From contig OX235275.1 in NCBI GenBank assembly GCA_944472155.2, forward strand, positions 29,564,865 through 29,628,864: a stretch of 64,000 nucleotides of DNA, given 5' to 3'. The translations under genes and the position numbers were made by a program. Source of the stretch: Trichobilharzia szidati. Its lineage: Eukaryota > Platyhelminthes > Trematoda > Strigeidida > Schistosomatidae. How positions within the stretch are numbered: the stretch's first letter is position 1; every line of letters begins with the position of its first letter. Positions 22,973-34,734 of the stretch are shown here, one piece after another. The notes below the pieces were generated by a model. The model ran no database searches, had not been told where the DNA came from, and was given only the letters and a program-made list of their open reading frames with translations.

Positions 22973-23104
22973 GTCGCACTCAAACAAATGGCGGACAACG
23001 TGATTCTGTTGTCCTTTTAGTGGACGGAAAGGAATAAAGTGAAAGGTGTTTTGAAAACATGAATCTTAGACTAAAATTCCCCTCAGTTTTGACGACAGAA
23101 TGAT

Positions 23105-23505
23105 ATGAGTTAGATAAGCATTGGATACTATCAGTGATTAATGAACAGCTGTTTCATCAGCCTAGCTTGTGACTCATTGGCAGTACCTACCTACCTACCT
23201 ATCGGTGGGGTCCGAACCCAAGGTAAGTTGTAGAATATCTAGCCACTAGGACTCAATCCAGTGACCAAAGCATGAATTCTAACTTCTACGAATTCGTGAT
23301 TCCTTTTACCGCCATTGGAACTAGCTGGTGTTATTGGCGAGTATTTGTTCTCACTCTCGACCAGGTGGACTCGGATGGCCATGGCTTTTCACTAGAACTC
23401 ACCCTAATCAATTTTGTCTTGTAGCTAATAGTCACTAGCAAGCTTTATATTACTTCCTGGTTTCCAATGGTTCTCTAACTGATATAGTCAATGTATGGTC
23501 GAACT
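23105..23505. mobile_element. SINE-beta, minus arm plus plus-strand tail
   Basis: Antisense arm 23110-23310 (GTTTCATC, GGCAGTACC, GGGGTCCGAACCC) with a (CTAC)n insertion at 23187-23203. An inner region and a plus-strand tail at 23455-23500 (CTTCCTGGTTTCCAATGG) suggest a decayed head-to-head dimer. Confidence 0.6.
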
Positions 23506-24569
23506 TTGGAACAAATTTCTTTCTAAATTCAATAAATGACGTGAAATACAAAACCCTTGAAACAGTATCATTCAAAACAGTATATACTTATTGCAAAATT
23601 GATATGTATTATTGATTTAGTAGCCTAAAGGAAATACGTGTGTTGTTGTTTCGAGTCTCAGTCGAAATGCACCCCATGGATTCTGTTACCAGCTACCAGT
23701 AATCATCACATAAAATTGTAATGTGGTATACACAGACTAATGAATCAATGTTTGGTTAACTCGCCTGTAGAGTTTATTAAGAAAATACAAAAACCCAACA
23801 TTAGATGTTCGAAAATCAGTAGGAGAGAATGCATTAACACAACTAAAGATTACTTTTTTGGCTGAGCAACTAAAATCGTAGGATTTTTATTGTCATGCAT
23901 GCTCACAGTAATTACAGATAATGATTTTATACTTTGGAATAGAGGTGAGTGAATTCACCTTTTCTATTGACAAACACATATGTAATTTGATATTTTTTCT
24001 AAAGAAACAGTTGTATACATATAGAGAAATTATAGTTTTCAGTCATAGAGAACACACACGGTAACTTATGAAATTGTTTCTAACTCAAGAGATTTAAGAT
24101 TGATTGCCATCTTTCACAAGTGCTCCGATAAACTTCCTCATCCCCTCGTTTGCCCTCACGCTTAACAAACTTTAAGCATTATGTCAACGTTATGGTAGGA
24201 CACAGAAACGATCTACTGTATATTATAATTTTTTCTTTGGTGGATTAGCTTTCACACAATTGAAGGATCCTGTAAATTAAACACACACACACACAATGAC
24301 ATTGTCAACGAAAGAGAAGATGGTGTAATTAGCCACAATAATATTCACAAATAGACATATATATGTGTCTACACACGGACACGGGGACATTATCGCCGCC
24401 ACCGACCCCACCCCAACCCCTCTCCACGTGAGATGAATGTAGTAGACTTTCCACTGTTTAGTTAGGTAACTGAAATTAATGTTCTAGTGGAAAGCTAAGT
24501 GAAGTATTTACAGATGCATGTGACATATATTTATCCTTCCAAAAAAAATCCCTTTAATTTACTAAAAGG
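23506..24569. other. No gene recognised
   Basis: AT-rich, with an (AC)n tract at 24281-24296 and a C-rich patch at 24393-24422. Confidence 0.3.
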
Positions 24570-24728
24570 GATTAGGTTTTGGTTACAGGATTTCATCATG
24601 AGGTGATATTGGTTAGAGAACCACTGGAAAACCTGGGAGTACTGCACAGCTGTTTCGTCCTAGTTTGGGACTCTTCATCAGTACGCACACAACGGGATTC
24701 GAACCCAGGACCTTCTGGTTAGGAAATA
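24570..24728 (-). mobile_element. SINE-beta copy, minus
   Basis: Well preserved. Sense: GGTTCGAATCCCGTTGTGTG, CGTACTGATGAAGAGTCCC, AAACTAGGACGAAACAGCTG, TGCAGTACTCCC. The stem II and GAAA strands are intact. The core reads ATGAAGA in the register that preserves the GTACTG/CAGTAC stem I. Confidence 0.75.
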
Positions 24729-24800
24729 ATAGGATAATCTGTATTCATCTGTTATGTTCTAGTGTCTTTTCCTTGTTTGGGAGATGAACACCTGTTTCAG

Positions 24801-24847
24801 TCTGCACTTTACACATTCACTGGTCTTTTCTGCTCTCTTCTTAACAG
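24801..24847 (+). CDS. Weak candidate host exon (47 nt)
   Basis: Between CCTGTTTCAG and AACAG|GTAAAA, 15 open phase-0 codons read SALYTFTGLFCSLLN and end with two nucleotides. It would fit phase after the exon at 21058, but composition is pyrimidine-rich. It may instead be only a polypyrimidine tract of an acceptor-donor fusion. Confidence 0.2.
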
Positions 24848-24884
24848 GTAAAAGTATATTAAAATACAGAGAGGTTATAAATAC

Positions 24885-24961
24885 TGTTAAGGAATAATTG
24901 TTTAGAAAATACCTCATCAACGATCTAATCACAATATTTCGATGTCAAAACTAACTTTGTA

Positions 24962-25002
<41 letters not shown>

Positions 25003-25430
25003 TTGTCTTTGTTCACTGTTGAATCTCTAATTTTGATGCTCCTCTTTGTTAATGTGATTTTTTCATCTTTTGGAGTGAATGAAGGCGATTTCGACATTGA
25101 ACTGTGTCTGTGGGAAGCACTGGCGTGTGTGTGTGTGTTATTCTTGTGGACGGAGTATTTTTCATTCCACCTCACCGGGAATATTCTACTTCATTCACTC
25201 TCAGGTACTAATTACAGTTGAATTTCAGTCAACTAATTTTGCTTTAATGTAGTTAGTTAGTTGGTTTGCACCACAGATTTCATTCACTCTTAATAACCAC
25301 GTTTTCGCTATCTTTGGGACATTCTGTGACTGTGAGTGACTAACTCATAGAAGTTTTCGTTAGCTACACAGCAGAAATCAATGCTCGTTTTCCTGTGTTC
25401 AAATCACAACACATCGGTTTTCGTCGTTCA
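24885..25430 (+). mobile_element. LTR-B candidate, copy 1
   Basis: Starts TGTTAAGGAATAATTG and ends near TTTTCGTCGTTCA. It is homologous throughout to 26499-27446, whose ends are TGTAACG and CGTTACA. It contains an (ATT)n at 24963-25002 and a (GT) tract. The ORF 25003-25221 has no recognisable domain. Confidence 0.4.
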
Positions 25431-25550
25431 AAACTATGCCTTCATATTTAGAGGAATTACTTAATATGGGACCACTTGATATTATTATCTTTAAAAACAC
25501 AATACCTGATTTGAAATACAGCACATATATATTTTATTTCAAAGTTGATA

Positions 25551-25886
25551 TGTGGTGAGAGCTGTCTACTAGCCAAATTGGTAGACAGTAATTTACGTCA
25601 ATATTTACGTACCCAAGATTTGTCGTGAGAAAATGTGAACAAAGATTGATTCAAAACCGACCACAGAATACTTTGCGTAAGCGGATGCAGTTAACATATA
25701 GAGGATTTGACATTCAAGAAACAGTCACAAATAGATGAAAGATTAACTTTACGTGAGAAAACAACCAATCGGAAGACTGTGTTTGTTTGTTTACATATCC
25801 ATAGTAATGTACATGAAGATATATAAATATGCGTTGATTTCCTTAATAAATAATCTGTTGCCTGACTCTTGCCTTCTGTCGTTACA
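25551..25886 (+). mobile_element. Solo LTR-A
   Basis: TGT...ACA termini, a TATAAATA box near 25826, AATAAA about 20 bp later, and a perfect 4-bp duplication GATA on both sides (25547-25550, 25887-25890). Length 336 bp and a 4-bp TSD fit a Gypsy/CsRn1-type element such as Boudicca; that name is inference. Confidence 0.75.
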
Positions 25887-25890
25887 GATA

Positions 25891-26498
25891 TACCTCACTT
25901 AGAATAATCAATTGATCAATCCTATCACTTCACATTCTGTAATATGTACAGACATGATCAACATTTCAGTAGGGTGAACATATTTTTTTAGGTGGCGCAA
26001 AATCAACCCATTTATTTATGCTCAATTGTTTTAGTCATCATCATCATCATCATCATCACACACTTTGAATACTGTTCACCTTAGCTGAAAACCTTCCATT
26101 GCATATTGGATATCTGCTAGAGTTATAATCAATGCCAACAATCATGTTGTATAAGAAAGGGTGATGTGAAAAATCAGCAAAACATTGTGAAAATTAAAAA
26201 CGTACAGTTTATTACCCTATAGAAAAAGGAATTTACATCACATGTCGATTTGATTTTATTCGGTTAACCCCTGAATTTTCAAGAAAATCAGTTCCTGGGT
26301 TCAAACCCCGACCTACATACTCTATGCATATATATGTCAGTTCAGAGAAACTGGGTCCCGAACCTCTGATTAGACTACACAGACAAGTTCACCTAAATCA
26401 GAACTGTTACGCAGAGATTTTTGTTGGTTATGTTGGTGGAATTCCACTGCCTGTTCCTTTCATAAAAAATAGTCAGTCATCATCCAATGAAGTAAGTG
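25891..26498. other. No gene; (CAT)n and possible tRNA-like remnant
   Basis: (CAT)n at 26036-26057. CCTGGGTTCAAACCCCG at 26286-26302 is a B-box-like T arm, perhaps from a decayed SINE. Confidence 0.35.
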
Positions 26499-27446
26499 TG
26501 TAACGGAAAAATTGTCGGGTAAATTCATCTTCAACAATCAAACCACAATATTTATGCACCTATTTCGACATCAAAACTAACTTTTTAAAATTATATTATC
26601 CTTTTTACGTTTACCTATCACATGTTGACTCCATCGGTATTATTTGTCTTCCTCCATGTTTAATCTCTAATTTTATCGTTTCTCTTTGTGGTTGTGTGAT
26701 GATATCTGTGATATTTTGGTGAGAGCTGTCTGCAAAACAAAACTGTAGACAACAATTGACGCCAGTGTTTACGTCCCAAATCGGGGGCATGCGAGAAAAC
26801 AAGAAGAAAGCCTCCTAACCTTGAGGAACTCAACAGCCAATCACATTATACTTAGCGTAGGCGGTTACGATTAGCACATATATCAACGGACTGTATAAGA
26901 AACGGCAACAAAGAGATGACAGAATAACCGTCAACAGCAAGACAACCAATCAGAAAAGGTTACCTCTCCGGTAACAATACCGAATCATAATATACATAAA
27001 AATCTATAAATATCTGTTGTGTTTGCGATGTGATTTTATTTGACTGAATGAAAAGATGATTCTAACGTTGGATTGTCTGACGGAATTACTGGTGAATGTG
27101 ATTCCAGTGGACAGAGTTTTGATTCAAACGTATTGAGATTATTCTACTTGATTCTAAGGTACTTCTTACGGTTGTACTTTTGGTTAATTGATTTTGGTCT
27201 CTACAGTACTTATTTTACACTAGATAATTATCTGTTAAGGTAAATTTGAGTTTTCTGATGTTATCATTGTTGAGTAGAACCACACAGTTCTTACGTCGAA
27301 TTAGGGTTGTTTTTTAATTTTCTTTGGAGCGTTTTGTGATTTTGCCTGTCTTAAGGATATTATTGTCAAGACAGCTAGCTATACAATAGGACGCAGAGAT
27401 CGGCTCCCTGCATTCAGACCACAACAAATCTGTTTTGGTCGTTACA
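26499..27446 (+). mobile_element. LTR-B candidate, copy 2, with LTR-A inserted
   Basis: The ends TGTAACGG and GTCGTTACA are inverted. The body aligns to 24885-25430 except for a roughly 320-bp LTR-A remnant at 26715-27035. No matching TSD was found. The interior between the two LTR-B copies is only 1.07 kb and codes for nothing. Confidence 0.45.
26715..27035 (+). mobile_element. LTR-A remnant nested in LTR-B
   Basis: Starts GGTGAGAGCTGTCTG and matches LTR-A through ATAAATATCTGTTG. The last 30 bp, including AATAAA and the terminal ACA, are missing. Confidence 0.65.
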
Positions 27447-27937
27447 TATATGACTGCTTAACGATGAAAAGCTGAGAACTTTTCAGGTTAAACACCAGTG
27501 TTTTTCTCAACTAGATCAAGGTGATCTAAATCAGTACCATTAGACCGTTTCTTTTTTATTTCTGTTTTCCTCGACTTGTGATACAAGAATAATCTCAACC
27601 AATAAGACCGTCCTTCATTTCACTTACCTATTCCAATCCATATATATGTATATACACTATTGTACAACAATCGAAATAAATTGTCTTAAAGAAAATCTTG
27701 TTCTCTTATCTACTGACATGTCGAACTAAGGGTAATTTGATGGAATGAAACCTAATTATTGAGGTATGAGAAATTCCCATGTGTTGTTGCAATTAAGAAC
27801 AAATAAGTCAGTAAAGAGATCTCTTTCGGTGACTCCTGTGAAAAACTGTACAGTTATTCAGTGGTGAAATGTGGTACACTATGATTTGCCAACGGAGATC
27901 AGAGGTTATTGGCATTAAGTAACAAAAATAAGCCAGT
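27447..27937. other. No gene; R7 copy
   Basis: R7 similarity at 27515-27560 (AGATCAAGGTGATCTA). The rest is AT-rich. Confidence 0.3.
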
Positions 27938-28612
27938 TGTTAGATTTTCGTCACAAACCAGGACAAGTTACAGAGACAATTAAAGAAACAGCAGAGAGCA
28001 CTGAGCAGCTATTTCGTCTTATATTGACACTCTTCATCAGTGCACATTCATGTCCCCCCAACGGGGAGACCGAATTTTAGATCTTCAGGTTACAAGAACT
28101 CGCCTAGTTTACTGGCTCGCTAGTTTTCTAGGCGGTCCTGGGTTTCGAACCCAAGACCTTCCGGTTATAAGGCAAGCTCGTATACCATTAAGCCACTGGG
28201 ACCTGATTCAATGGCCAGCCATAAATTCTAACCTCTGCCAATTCGTGATTTTGGCGCGACCACTAGCCGATGTCATTGGTAGGAACTCCAAACTGGATGG
28301 TCCCCACTGGTCACAACTTCTTATTAGAACTCCAGCCAGCTGGCAGTCACTAGCGAGCGTTGGATTAATTTTCAAGAATTAGTCTGTAGGGATTGCGCTC
28401 AAATCACGAATTGGTAGAAGTTAGAATTCATGCGCTGGCCATTGAATCGGTTCCTAGTGGCTGCATGGTATACGAGCTTTCATTTTAACCGGAAGGTCCT
28501 GGGTTTGAAACCCAACAAGTGCATACTGCCGATGAATCTCAAACTAAGATGAAACAGCTATCCAGTACTGCCTGGCGTTCAGTGATTCTCTAACTAATAT
28601 CAAGCCGTGGTT
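27938..28612. mobile_element. SINE-beta composite (long variant)
   Basis: Minus segment 27938-28380: hammerhead-like module with GTGCACTGATGAAGAGTGTC in sense, a roughly 80-bp extra insert, then the tRNA-like head. The inner region is followed by a plus arm 28395-28612 (AACCGGAAGGTCCTGGGTTT, CTGCCGATGAATCTC, GATGAAACAGC). The minus segment is essentially the whole unit found at 33240-33768. Confidence 0.7.
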
Positions 28613-28849
28613 TTTTACCTGAAACAAATTAATAGTCAATAAATACTGGGATCCCAGTAGAAATCCTCAATGAACTATTTGTTCACCAGACATGATTGAA
28701 GAGGAACATAAACTTGTATAAGACACGTTAACTGAAAAAAGCTACGCTAAAAAATTCATCGCAAAACATAAGGTTAAGGAGAAAAGAATTCTTCTGTATA
28801 TGTTAACAAAAAACGTCTTTAAATGAGACTGTAATTAATAATAATAATA

Positions 28850-30635
28850 ATATATTCTCATTTTTTACATGAGGGACGCCAGTTTACAGGCATCATCAAT
28901 ATGATAATATACATATATGATTAGTAAGCGTATTTAATAATAGTAATTTAATAAAATGCATTTTTTCCTACCTGTGTAGGACACACCAATTGTACAGGCA
29001 TGGATAAGTATTATTTAAATTACATAAATTTGGTTCATGGTTAAATTATAAGGTTGCAGTTATTGTGTCTATGGGAACAATGTGATAACTAGTCATTCAA
29101 TGGAGCACATCAAGAAATATAGAAATATTGTCTTCGCATTAACAAAAAAACCCAAGTATGTTTTGGATGGATTACAAATACTCGGGAAAAAAATAAAGCT
29201 TGAAGTAATTCCTCCATATAACTTTGGTGTGTACGGCATCGAGTTTTATTCTTGATTTATATCCAAATTTGATAATAATTTAAAATAAGTAATACACTTG
29301 TATACTTTTGCCAGAATTTTCTTCGTAACATCACAAGTGAATAGTACTCAATGTAGACTAATAATAATGACAGTTTATATTCTCTTATAAACGGGTGTTT
29401 TCAAGAGATGCAAGCTATTTTTGCAGACAAGATCAGTTATGTTGTAAGTTACAACCGTAAAGTATTATAAATTAATACTTTTTTATTATTATAAAGGTAT
29501 GTTTCACAACTGTGATCCAGCTTGCGTCGTGGGGAAATGTAATGCGTAATTCACGAGGGAATTGTAAGATATGGGACCAATAATGTTTGCAGATCATTTG
29601 TCATTCAAAAAGTCAAATGGAAGCTGAAATGGTGAGAGACAAAAGAAGACAAACAACAACAACGCAAAAGAAAGCAAGTGGAGTACTTAGGGAGTGATTA
29701 ATATGTATATATACATTTATATTCTGTTTAGTAATTATAGTTATTTTGGTGCACTAACTATTCCCGTGATGCTAACTTTTATATTGTGTGAACTAATATT
29801 ATTGTCCCTTGTAAAAATGTCTATCATGTACTTCCAATAATATATAAAAATTTATAATTGTAGTTTGTTGTAACTACACGTTTAATGAACTTAAAATATC
29901 TATGTTGGACGAAAAAGTGGGTGTAGGATTCAGATGCAGAAGTGCATTGTCATCTCTGAACAGTCTGGTGACTGAGGAGATGAACACTGCGAGTGTGTTT
30001 GCATCGCGCACATCAGCTGGTAGTCTATTCCAAATGACTGAGAACTTATTTAAGAAGAAGTTGTACCGCATGTAAGTCTGACAATGCTCTATAGCAGCTA
30101 GGTTGTGATGATTTCTAAGACTGTAACTGATGACAGCGGTAGGTTTAATTATTGGCTCGGAGGAGTGCAGGAGCAGATTAGTTAGCCTGTAGTAAAAAAT
30201 CAGGTTTAGCTTAAGACGTCTTTTCCAGAGTGGTTCTAAACTTAGTCTGTCGCAATGTTCATAGTATTTGAGACCACTTTCTAAACCAAGAGTTCTTAAG
30301 GTGAATTGCCGTTGCACTCCTTCTAACTTAAGCTTGTCATTTTGTCTGAGTACGCTAAGAATAAACGGGCAGTATTCTAAAATAGGTCGGACACAAACTT
30401 TGTATAATAAAACCCTAGTTTCACAACAAAAGGAATTGCGAGTTATGCATCCTAGGAGCCTTCGTGTTTTACGTCTGGCATAATCAGTTTGTTCAGAGAA
30501 CGTTAAGTTACTAGAGTATCTGATACTGAGATCTACAACTGAGTTGAGCTTGGCTAGTTTACGCCCATTTATAAAAGCGTGTGTTGGAGGTGGCGATGTA
30601 TCAAGTGAAGTTATAACCAACAACTGCTCCTGTGA
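28850..30635 (-). mobile_element. CR1-2: CR1-like LINE C-terminus plus long 3' UTR
   Basis: ORF 30623-29874 (249 aa) is the CR1/jockey C-terminal region. It has THAFINGRKLAKLNSVVDLS, TRVLLYKVCVRPILEYC, QRQFTLRTLGLESGLKYYEH, and a conserved WNRLPADVRDANTLAVF near the end. This is the best-preserved single frame in the window. The RT catalytic core is absent (5' truncation near 30635). A UTR of about 1 kb reaches (TAA)n at 28839-28850 and 28936. Confidence 0.8.
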
Positions 30636-30905
30636 AACCAGTTCTGTTGCTCTAGAAACCTAATATCTTGTGCTAGGGAACACCTATCAGTGTGATTAAA
30701 TAAAGGTATTTTGAAAACCTTCAACTGTTTTATGTTGGACCACATCATCCAAACAGTTCAAAAAGCCTACCCGGTATCGAATTGATTACCAAGCGCACCT
30801 CTAGATACCGAACATTCCAAACAGAAGAGGCTATTGAAATTCCCCTGAAACAACTGGAGTTCTCTGTGCAAAAGAGGCAGGTTCAGACATCCAACACTGC
30901 TACCT
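30636..30905. repeat. R5 repeat, copy 1
   Basis: Aligns with 44440-44715: GCTCCTGTGRAACC, CTAGGGAA, GATTAAATAAAGGTATTTT, then a run ending TGCTACCTTGACCTG. The AATAAAGG suggests a terminal or LTR-like piece. CR1-2 abuts its start. Confidence 0.45.
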
Positions 30906-31071
30906 TGACCTGTTGTCATCCCCATAATTCATAAATTCTATGTTACTTCCCTTCATAATTATTCATATTATCTATCTGTCTCGCTCGCTCGCTCTCTTAC
31001 TGATGCTAGTGTAAGGTAATCAGTCTATCCATACTCTCGTATTAGTGTAATTTAAACAGCATTAATGTTCA

Positions 31072-31556
31072 GCAGTACGCACCCGCCAGGGTTCCAACGC
31101 AGGACCATCCGGTTACAAGGCTACTGACCTCGTAGACCATTATGTCAATGGCACCCGATCCAACGGCCCATCAATTCCAACTTCTCCCAATTCATGACAA
31201 AGCTCGCCCACTTCTCAATGTCTTCTTCGATGAGTTACTGCCTCACCTTCAACCTGCTGCACCCTACTGGTCACGGCTTCCCACTAGAACCCTAGGTTAA
31301 CTTCCTGAATAGGGCCAATCGCTAGTGAGCATCACAATAATTTTTACGTATTGGTTTTGTAGCGATTTTGTTTGATTGGTTGAAGGATTTCATCATGAGC
31401 TGATATCAGTAAAAGAAGCAATGGAAAACGATTGGATTTAGTCCCAGTGGCTTAATGGTCTACAAGCTCGCCTTATAACCAGAAGGTCCTCTGCTCGGAC
31501 CCCGGCGGGTACGTACTGATGAAGAGTCCCAAATCAGGAGGGAACAGCATTAATGG
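31072..31556. mobile_element. SINE-beta pair
   Basis: A minus copy 31072-31420 (CAGCAGTACGCACCCGCC, ACCATCCGGTTACAAGG, inner region, GATTTCATCATGAGCTGATA) is followed directly by a plus head 31425-31545 (AGTCCCAGTGGCTTAATGG, GTACTGATGAAGAGTCCC, AGGAGGGAACAGC). GAAA has become GGAA. Confidence 0.65.
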
Positions 31557-32063
31557 TGCTATTCATAATATTTCTTTAATTATTCCTATAAAAGAAATGT
31601 AGAATCTGATGACTAAGAAATTATTCAAAAGAATTTTCTTTGTTTATCAATCAGTTTTTTTTTAATTCTGTAAATCCAAAGTACAGGTGAAATTTATTTT
31701 GAAATTAATTAAATTCCTATAGAATAACACTTAGGGAATATCGGTAAAACTAATATGGAGAGCGTAGTTTCTCCGTCATGTGCTAAACATTTTTCTCAAC
31801 ACATCTCAAATATTTCTAATCCACATGTCAATTTAATAGTGTCAAAGGCTTAAGTTACATCATTATAAGTTGAAAAGTTAAATTTTGGAGAGCAAGGTAA
31901 AAGATAAGAGATAATGAAGGATAAATATGTAAATAGAATTGTGGAGTGGAAATGTTATTACGCAAAATAACTCCTGTTTTTCAAATTGGATAACAAAGGC
32001 AGATTTGAAGAAACAATAAATAATTTTTGAGGAACTGCATACATTTAATCCCCTTTATGAATT
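31557..32063. other. No feature recognised
   Basis: AT-rich; nothing identified. Confidence 0.3.
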
Positions 32064-32180
32064 CTAAAGAAAGCCAGAACAACAGTGGTTTGTGCAGAAT
32101 AATATGGTACCATCATTTATTTATTTCGTTGGCTTCTCATCACCTGCTAACAGCCTAAATAAGTCACTAAGTATATGTTA
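32064..32180. repeat. R6 repeat, copy 1
   Basis: About 115 bp shared with 38337-38455 (GTGCAGAATAATATGGTACC, CTTCTCATCACCTGCT, ACAGCCTAAATAA). Family unknown. Confidence 0.55.
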
Positions 32181-32309
32181 AGTTCATTTTTTCTAATTGG
32201 CTGACTTTTACATTCAGCTTCGTTTCCTCTTTCGAAATTTGTAAATCTCAATTTGGTCCCTTAAAAATTGATCAAAATAAAATGAATAATTCCGAACGTT
32301 TGTTATTCT

Positions 32310-33240
32310 ACTTTTGGGGAGCCACATCTCCATTTCATTCTGTTTTCTACTGTCTTTTTCACTCAGCTACACAGCTGCCCGTAAGCTGTTATCTCCTGTT
32401 CATCTGATCTCCTTCACTTCGTCTCCTCAGATGCTCTACTCGTTGTCTGCCATACAGCTACTTTTCGAGGGCATGGCTGTCACATGAGATCACTCAACTC
32501 TCTCCTCAGCTTATGTCTTCGTCATCTCTATTTTTTGGCATATTGTTGGGCGATAGACTACTGGCTGGTTAATTTCCGTAGATCCTTGTTGCTTAGCCTA
32601 TCTGGATGGTCAATTAATCTTCGGTATTGAACACAGTCAGTTTTTGATGCAAGTCTGCAACAGCCAATCAAAAATGTTTTTGATAACATACATACTAAGT
32701 GTCTACCTAAATCAAACAGTTTCACTGGTCCGACATTATCCTTAAATAAAACCGGATATTTTTCTTTATACCTAATGCAGCAGCAGCAGATTTCCACAAT
32801 GATTTCGGATTAATGAAAGTCTGTCTTGCCGACCCTGGTTTTGACATCTTCATTCCTACCACATGTGGTTGAAATGGTGGTGTCCAATTATAAACGAAAG
32901 AAGTGACTCCCTCCAAATTTCTCCTGCTAATAATAATCATAATTATTGATGTTTGTTTTTAATTAGGTATCCTTATCACCTCTGTTCTCTCCGTGTTCCC
33001 TTGAAATTCTGTCTTTGCTGACTACTTCTTCGGTCAGCTTGTTAGTTTTCTTCTGCAGATCTTTGACATTTATATCATCAGCGAAGTCCAGATCTTCTGA
33101 AGTCTTCTTCCCTATCCAACGGATTCCTGTTTTCTCTCACCCCACAGGTCTGTTATATGACTCAGTCCAACACAGTTAGAAATATCAATGATGACAACGG
33201 GCATCCTAGTCTTACTCCTTCCTCCAATTTCAAAATGTCA
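32310..33240 (-). mobile_element. RTE-clade LINE, divergent, RT core to C-terminus
   Basis: From 33240 the minus frames give GVRLGCPLSSLIFLTVLD, then SEDLDFADDI with an intact FADD motif at about 33075-33100. KTNKLTEEVV, KARQTFINPKSLWKSAA and DHPDRLSNKDL follow. Shifts are frequent. The RTE sequence is interrupted at 33240 by a SINE-beta unit, and about 55 bp of RTE is repeated on its far side. Confidence 0.7.
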
Positions 33241-33768
33241 CTAGGAAGCGATTCAATGGCCAGCGCATGAATTCTAACTTCTACCAATTTGTGATTTGAG
33301 CGCAATCCCTACAAACTAATTCTTGAAAATTAATCCAACGCTCGCTAGTGACTGCCAGCTGGCTGGAGTTCTAATAAGAAGTTGTGACCAGTGGGTTCTA
33401 TCTATTCTGGAGTTCCTACCGATGACATTGGCTAGTGGTTGCGCTAAAATCACGAATTGGCAGAGGTTAGAATTTATGGCCGACCATTGAATCAGTTCCC
33501 AGTGGCTTAATGGTATACGAGCTTACCTTATATCCGGAAGGTCTTGGGTTCGAAACCCAGGAGCGCCTAGGAAACTAGTGAGCCAGTAAACTAGGCGAGT
33601 TCTTGTAACCTGAAGATCTAAAATTCGGTCTCCCCGTAGGGGGACATGAAAGTGCACTGATGAAGAGTGTCAATATAAGACGAAATAGCTGCTCAGTGCT
33701 CTCTGTTGTTTTTCAATTGTCTCTGTAACTTGTCCTGGTTTGTGACGAAAATCTAACAACTGGCTTAT
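33240..33768 (+). mobile_element. SINE-beta long variant inserted in RTE
   Basis: Same unit as 27938-28440 in the opposite orientation: inner region, head GTTCCCAGTGGCTTAATGG, T arm CTTGGGTTCGAAACCCAG, an extra insert of about 80 bp, and CTGATGAAGAGTGTC with GACGAAATAGC (33653-33687). The flanks 33184-33239 and 33768-33822 are about 85% identical stretches of the RTE. Confidence 0.7.
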
Positions 33769-34734
33769 CAATGATGATAGCGCGCAACCTAGTCTTACTC
33801 CTTCTTCCAATTTCAAACATGTTATGTAACACCTGCATACCTTTTTTGAATAAGAAATGAAATTAGGTCAATTGTTCAATGCTCAAAAACTGTTTATCTC
33901 CACTATGATGACAAATTATGTTTATAATCATGAATTTTTTACCTTTTTTTCCCCTATCATAAATCATATAAAAGAAATGACCTGATCAGGATCTTGTCTT
34001 TTATCAAGTATCAATCCAAAATTTATTTATTCCATACCACACTTCATCATCATATCTGGTGAAGTGAAGTAGGTAGTATTGCACGAGAATTTGGACAGGT
34101 CATTAATGATATGATAGGAGAGGAAATTATGCATTGGTGAATGTTTATCATCAGTGTGAAAGGTGACTATCATCGTCGTTATTATTATGATGATTATGAT
34201 CACTGTCATTTGCATAAATTGCAGTGAAAACAACTATTCTGCATTTTCAGGTCAAGTGAATACATTCATATGCACACCATCACTTCTCCTCCTCCCCCCT
34301 CCACACACACACACCAAATATCTTCACCTGAACACGTACGTAAATATTAGGCATTGAAGAGTGAGTTAGTGAGTGAGTGGGTGTAATACGCGTTCATATT
34401 TTTTTTGTTGTCAAAATATCAAATGCAGAAAGTTTGTCTGAATTTCTTCCATAGTGTTCTCGCCTTACTGCCAGGACAGACTTGTTCATGATTGACAGTT
34501 ACAGTTTTGTGATAAATTTCCACAAGTCTGCATGAAATCAGATGAAAAACACAAAACACACACACAGATTACAGACGTGTTCCTGTGGTGTGTTTATTTA
34601 TGATGATGATGCTACAGTGAATTGCAGCCAAGAGATGCAGACTAGACAACCAGGATTTGTAGAATTTTGGGAATATTGCCACATAATACAATATCTTCGA
34701 TCACTGTTCTACACTTAATCAATATTAATTATCT
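33769..34734. other. RTE scrap, then no gene
   Basis: 33769-33825 is the repeated RTE flank. After that the sequence is AT-rich with (AC)n at 34301-34314. The short ORFs at 34027-34357 have no domain. Confidence 0.35.

Larger units (their letters stand above)
21640..22975 (+). mobile_element. PLE-1 with inverted terminal repeats, second locus
   Basis: Body on plus: SSHPLTVKAGSVKCLTNRA (22083 on), NNYPLKFIRK, KEGTSGTLCRILNKAG, IYEIPCNDCE, then a damaged GIY-YIG motif with a stop and a small deletion after YIGQ. GLVRLSEHKNLAK follows, and the C-terminal ORF is 22563-22838. The 386-bp arms 21680-22065 and 22587-22972 are inverted and nearly identical. The truncation point is almost the same as in the 10-kb copy. 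Confidence 0.85.

Noticed and set aside
25003..25221. 72-codon plus ORF with hydrophobic start resembling a signal peptide
   Set aside because: Lies inside LTR-B; the homologous copy at 26.6-27.2 kb does not preserve the frame.
33650..33690. CTGATGA/GAAA in SINE-beta long variant as an active hammerhead
   Set aside because: In this register three bases separate the core from stem II and no NUH site precedes a matching stem I; kept only as a question in the findings.
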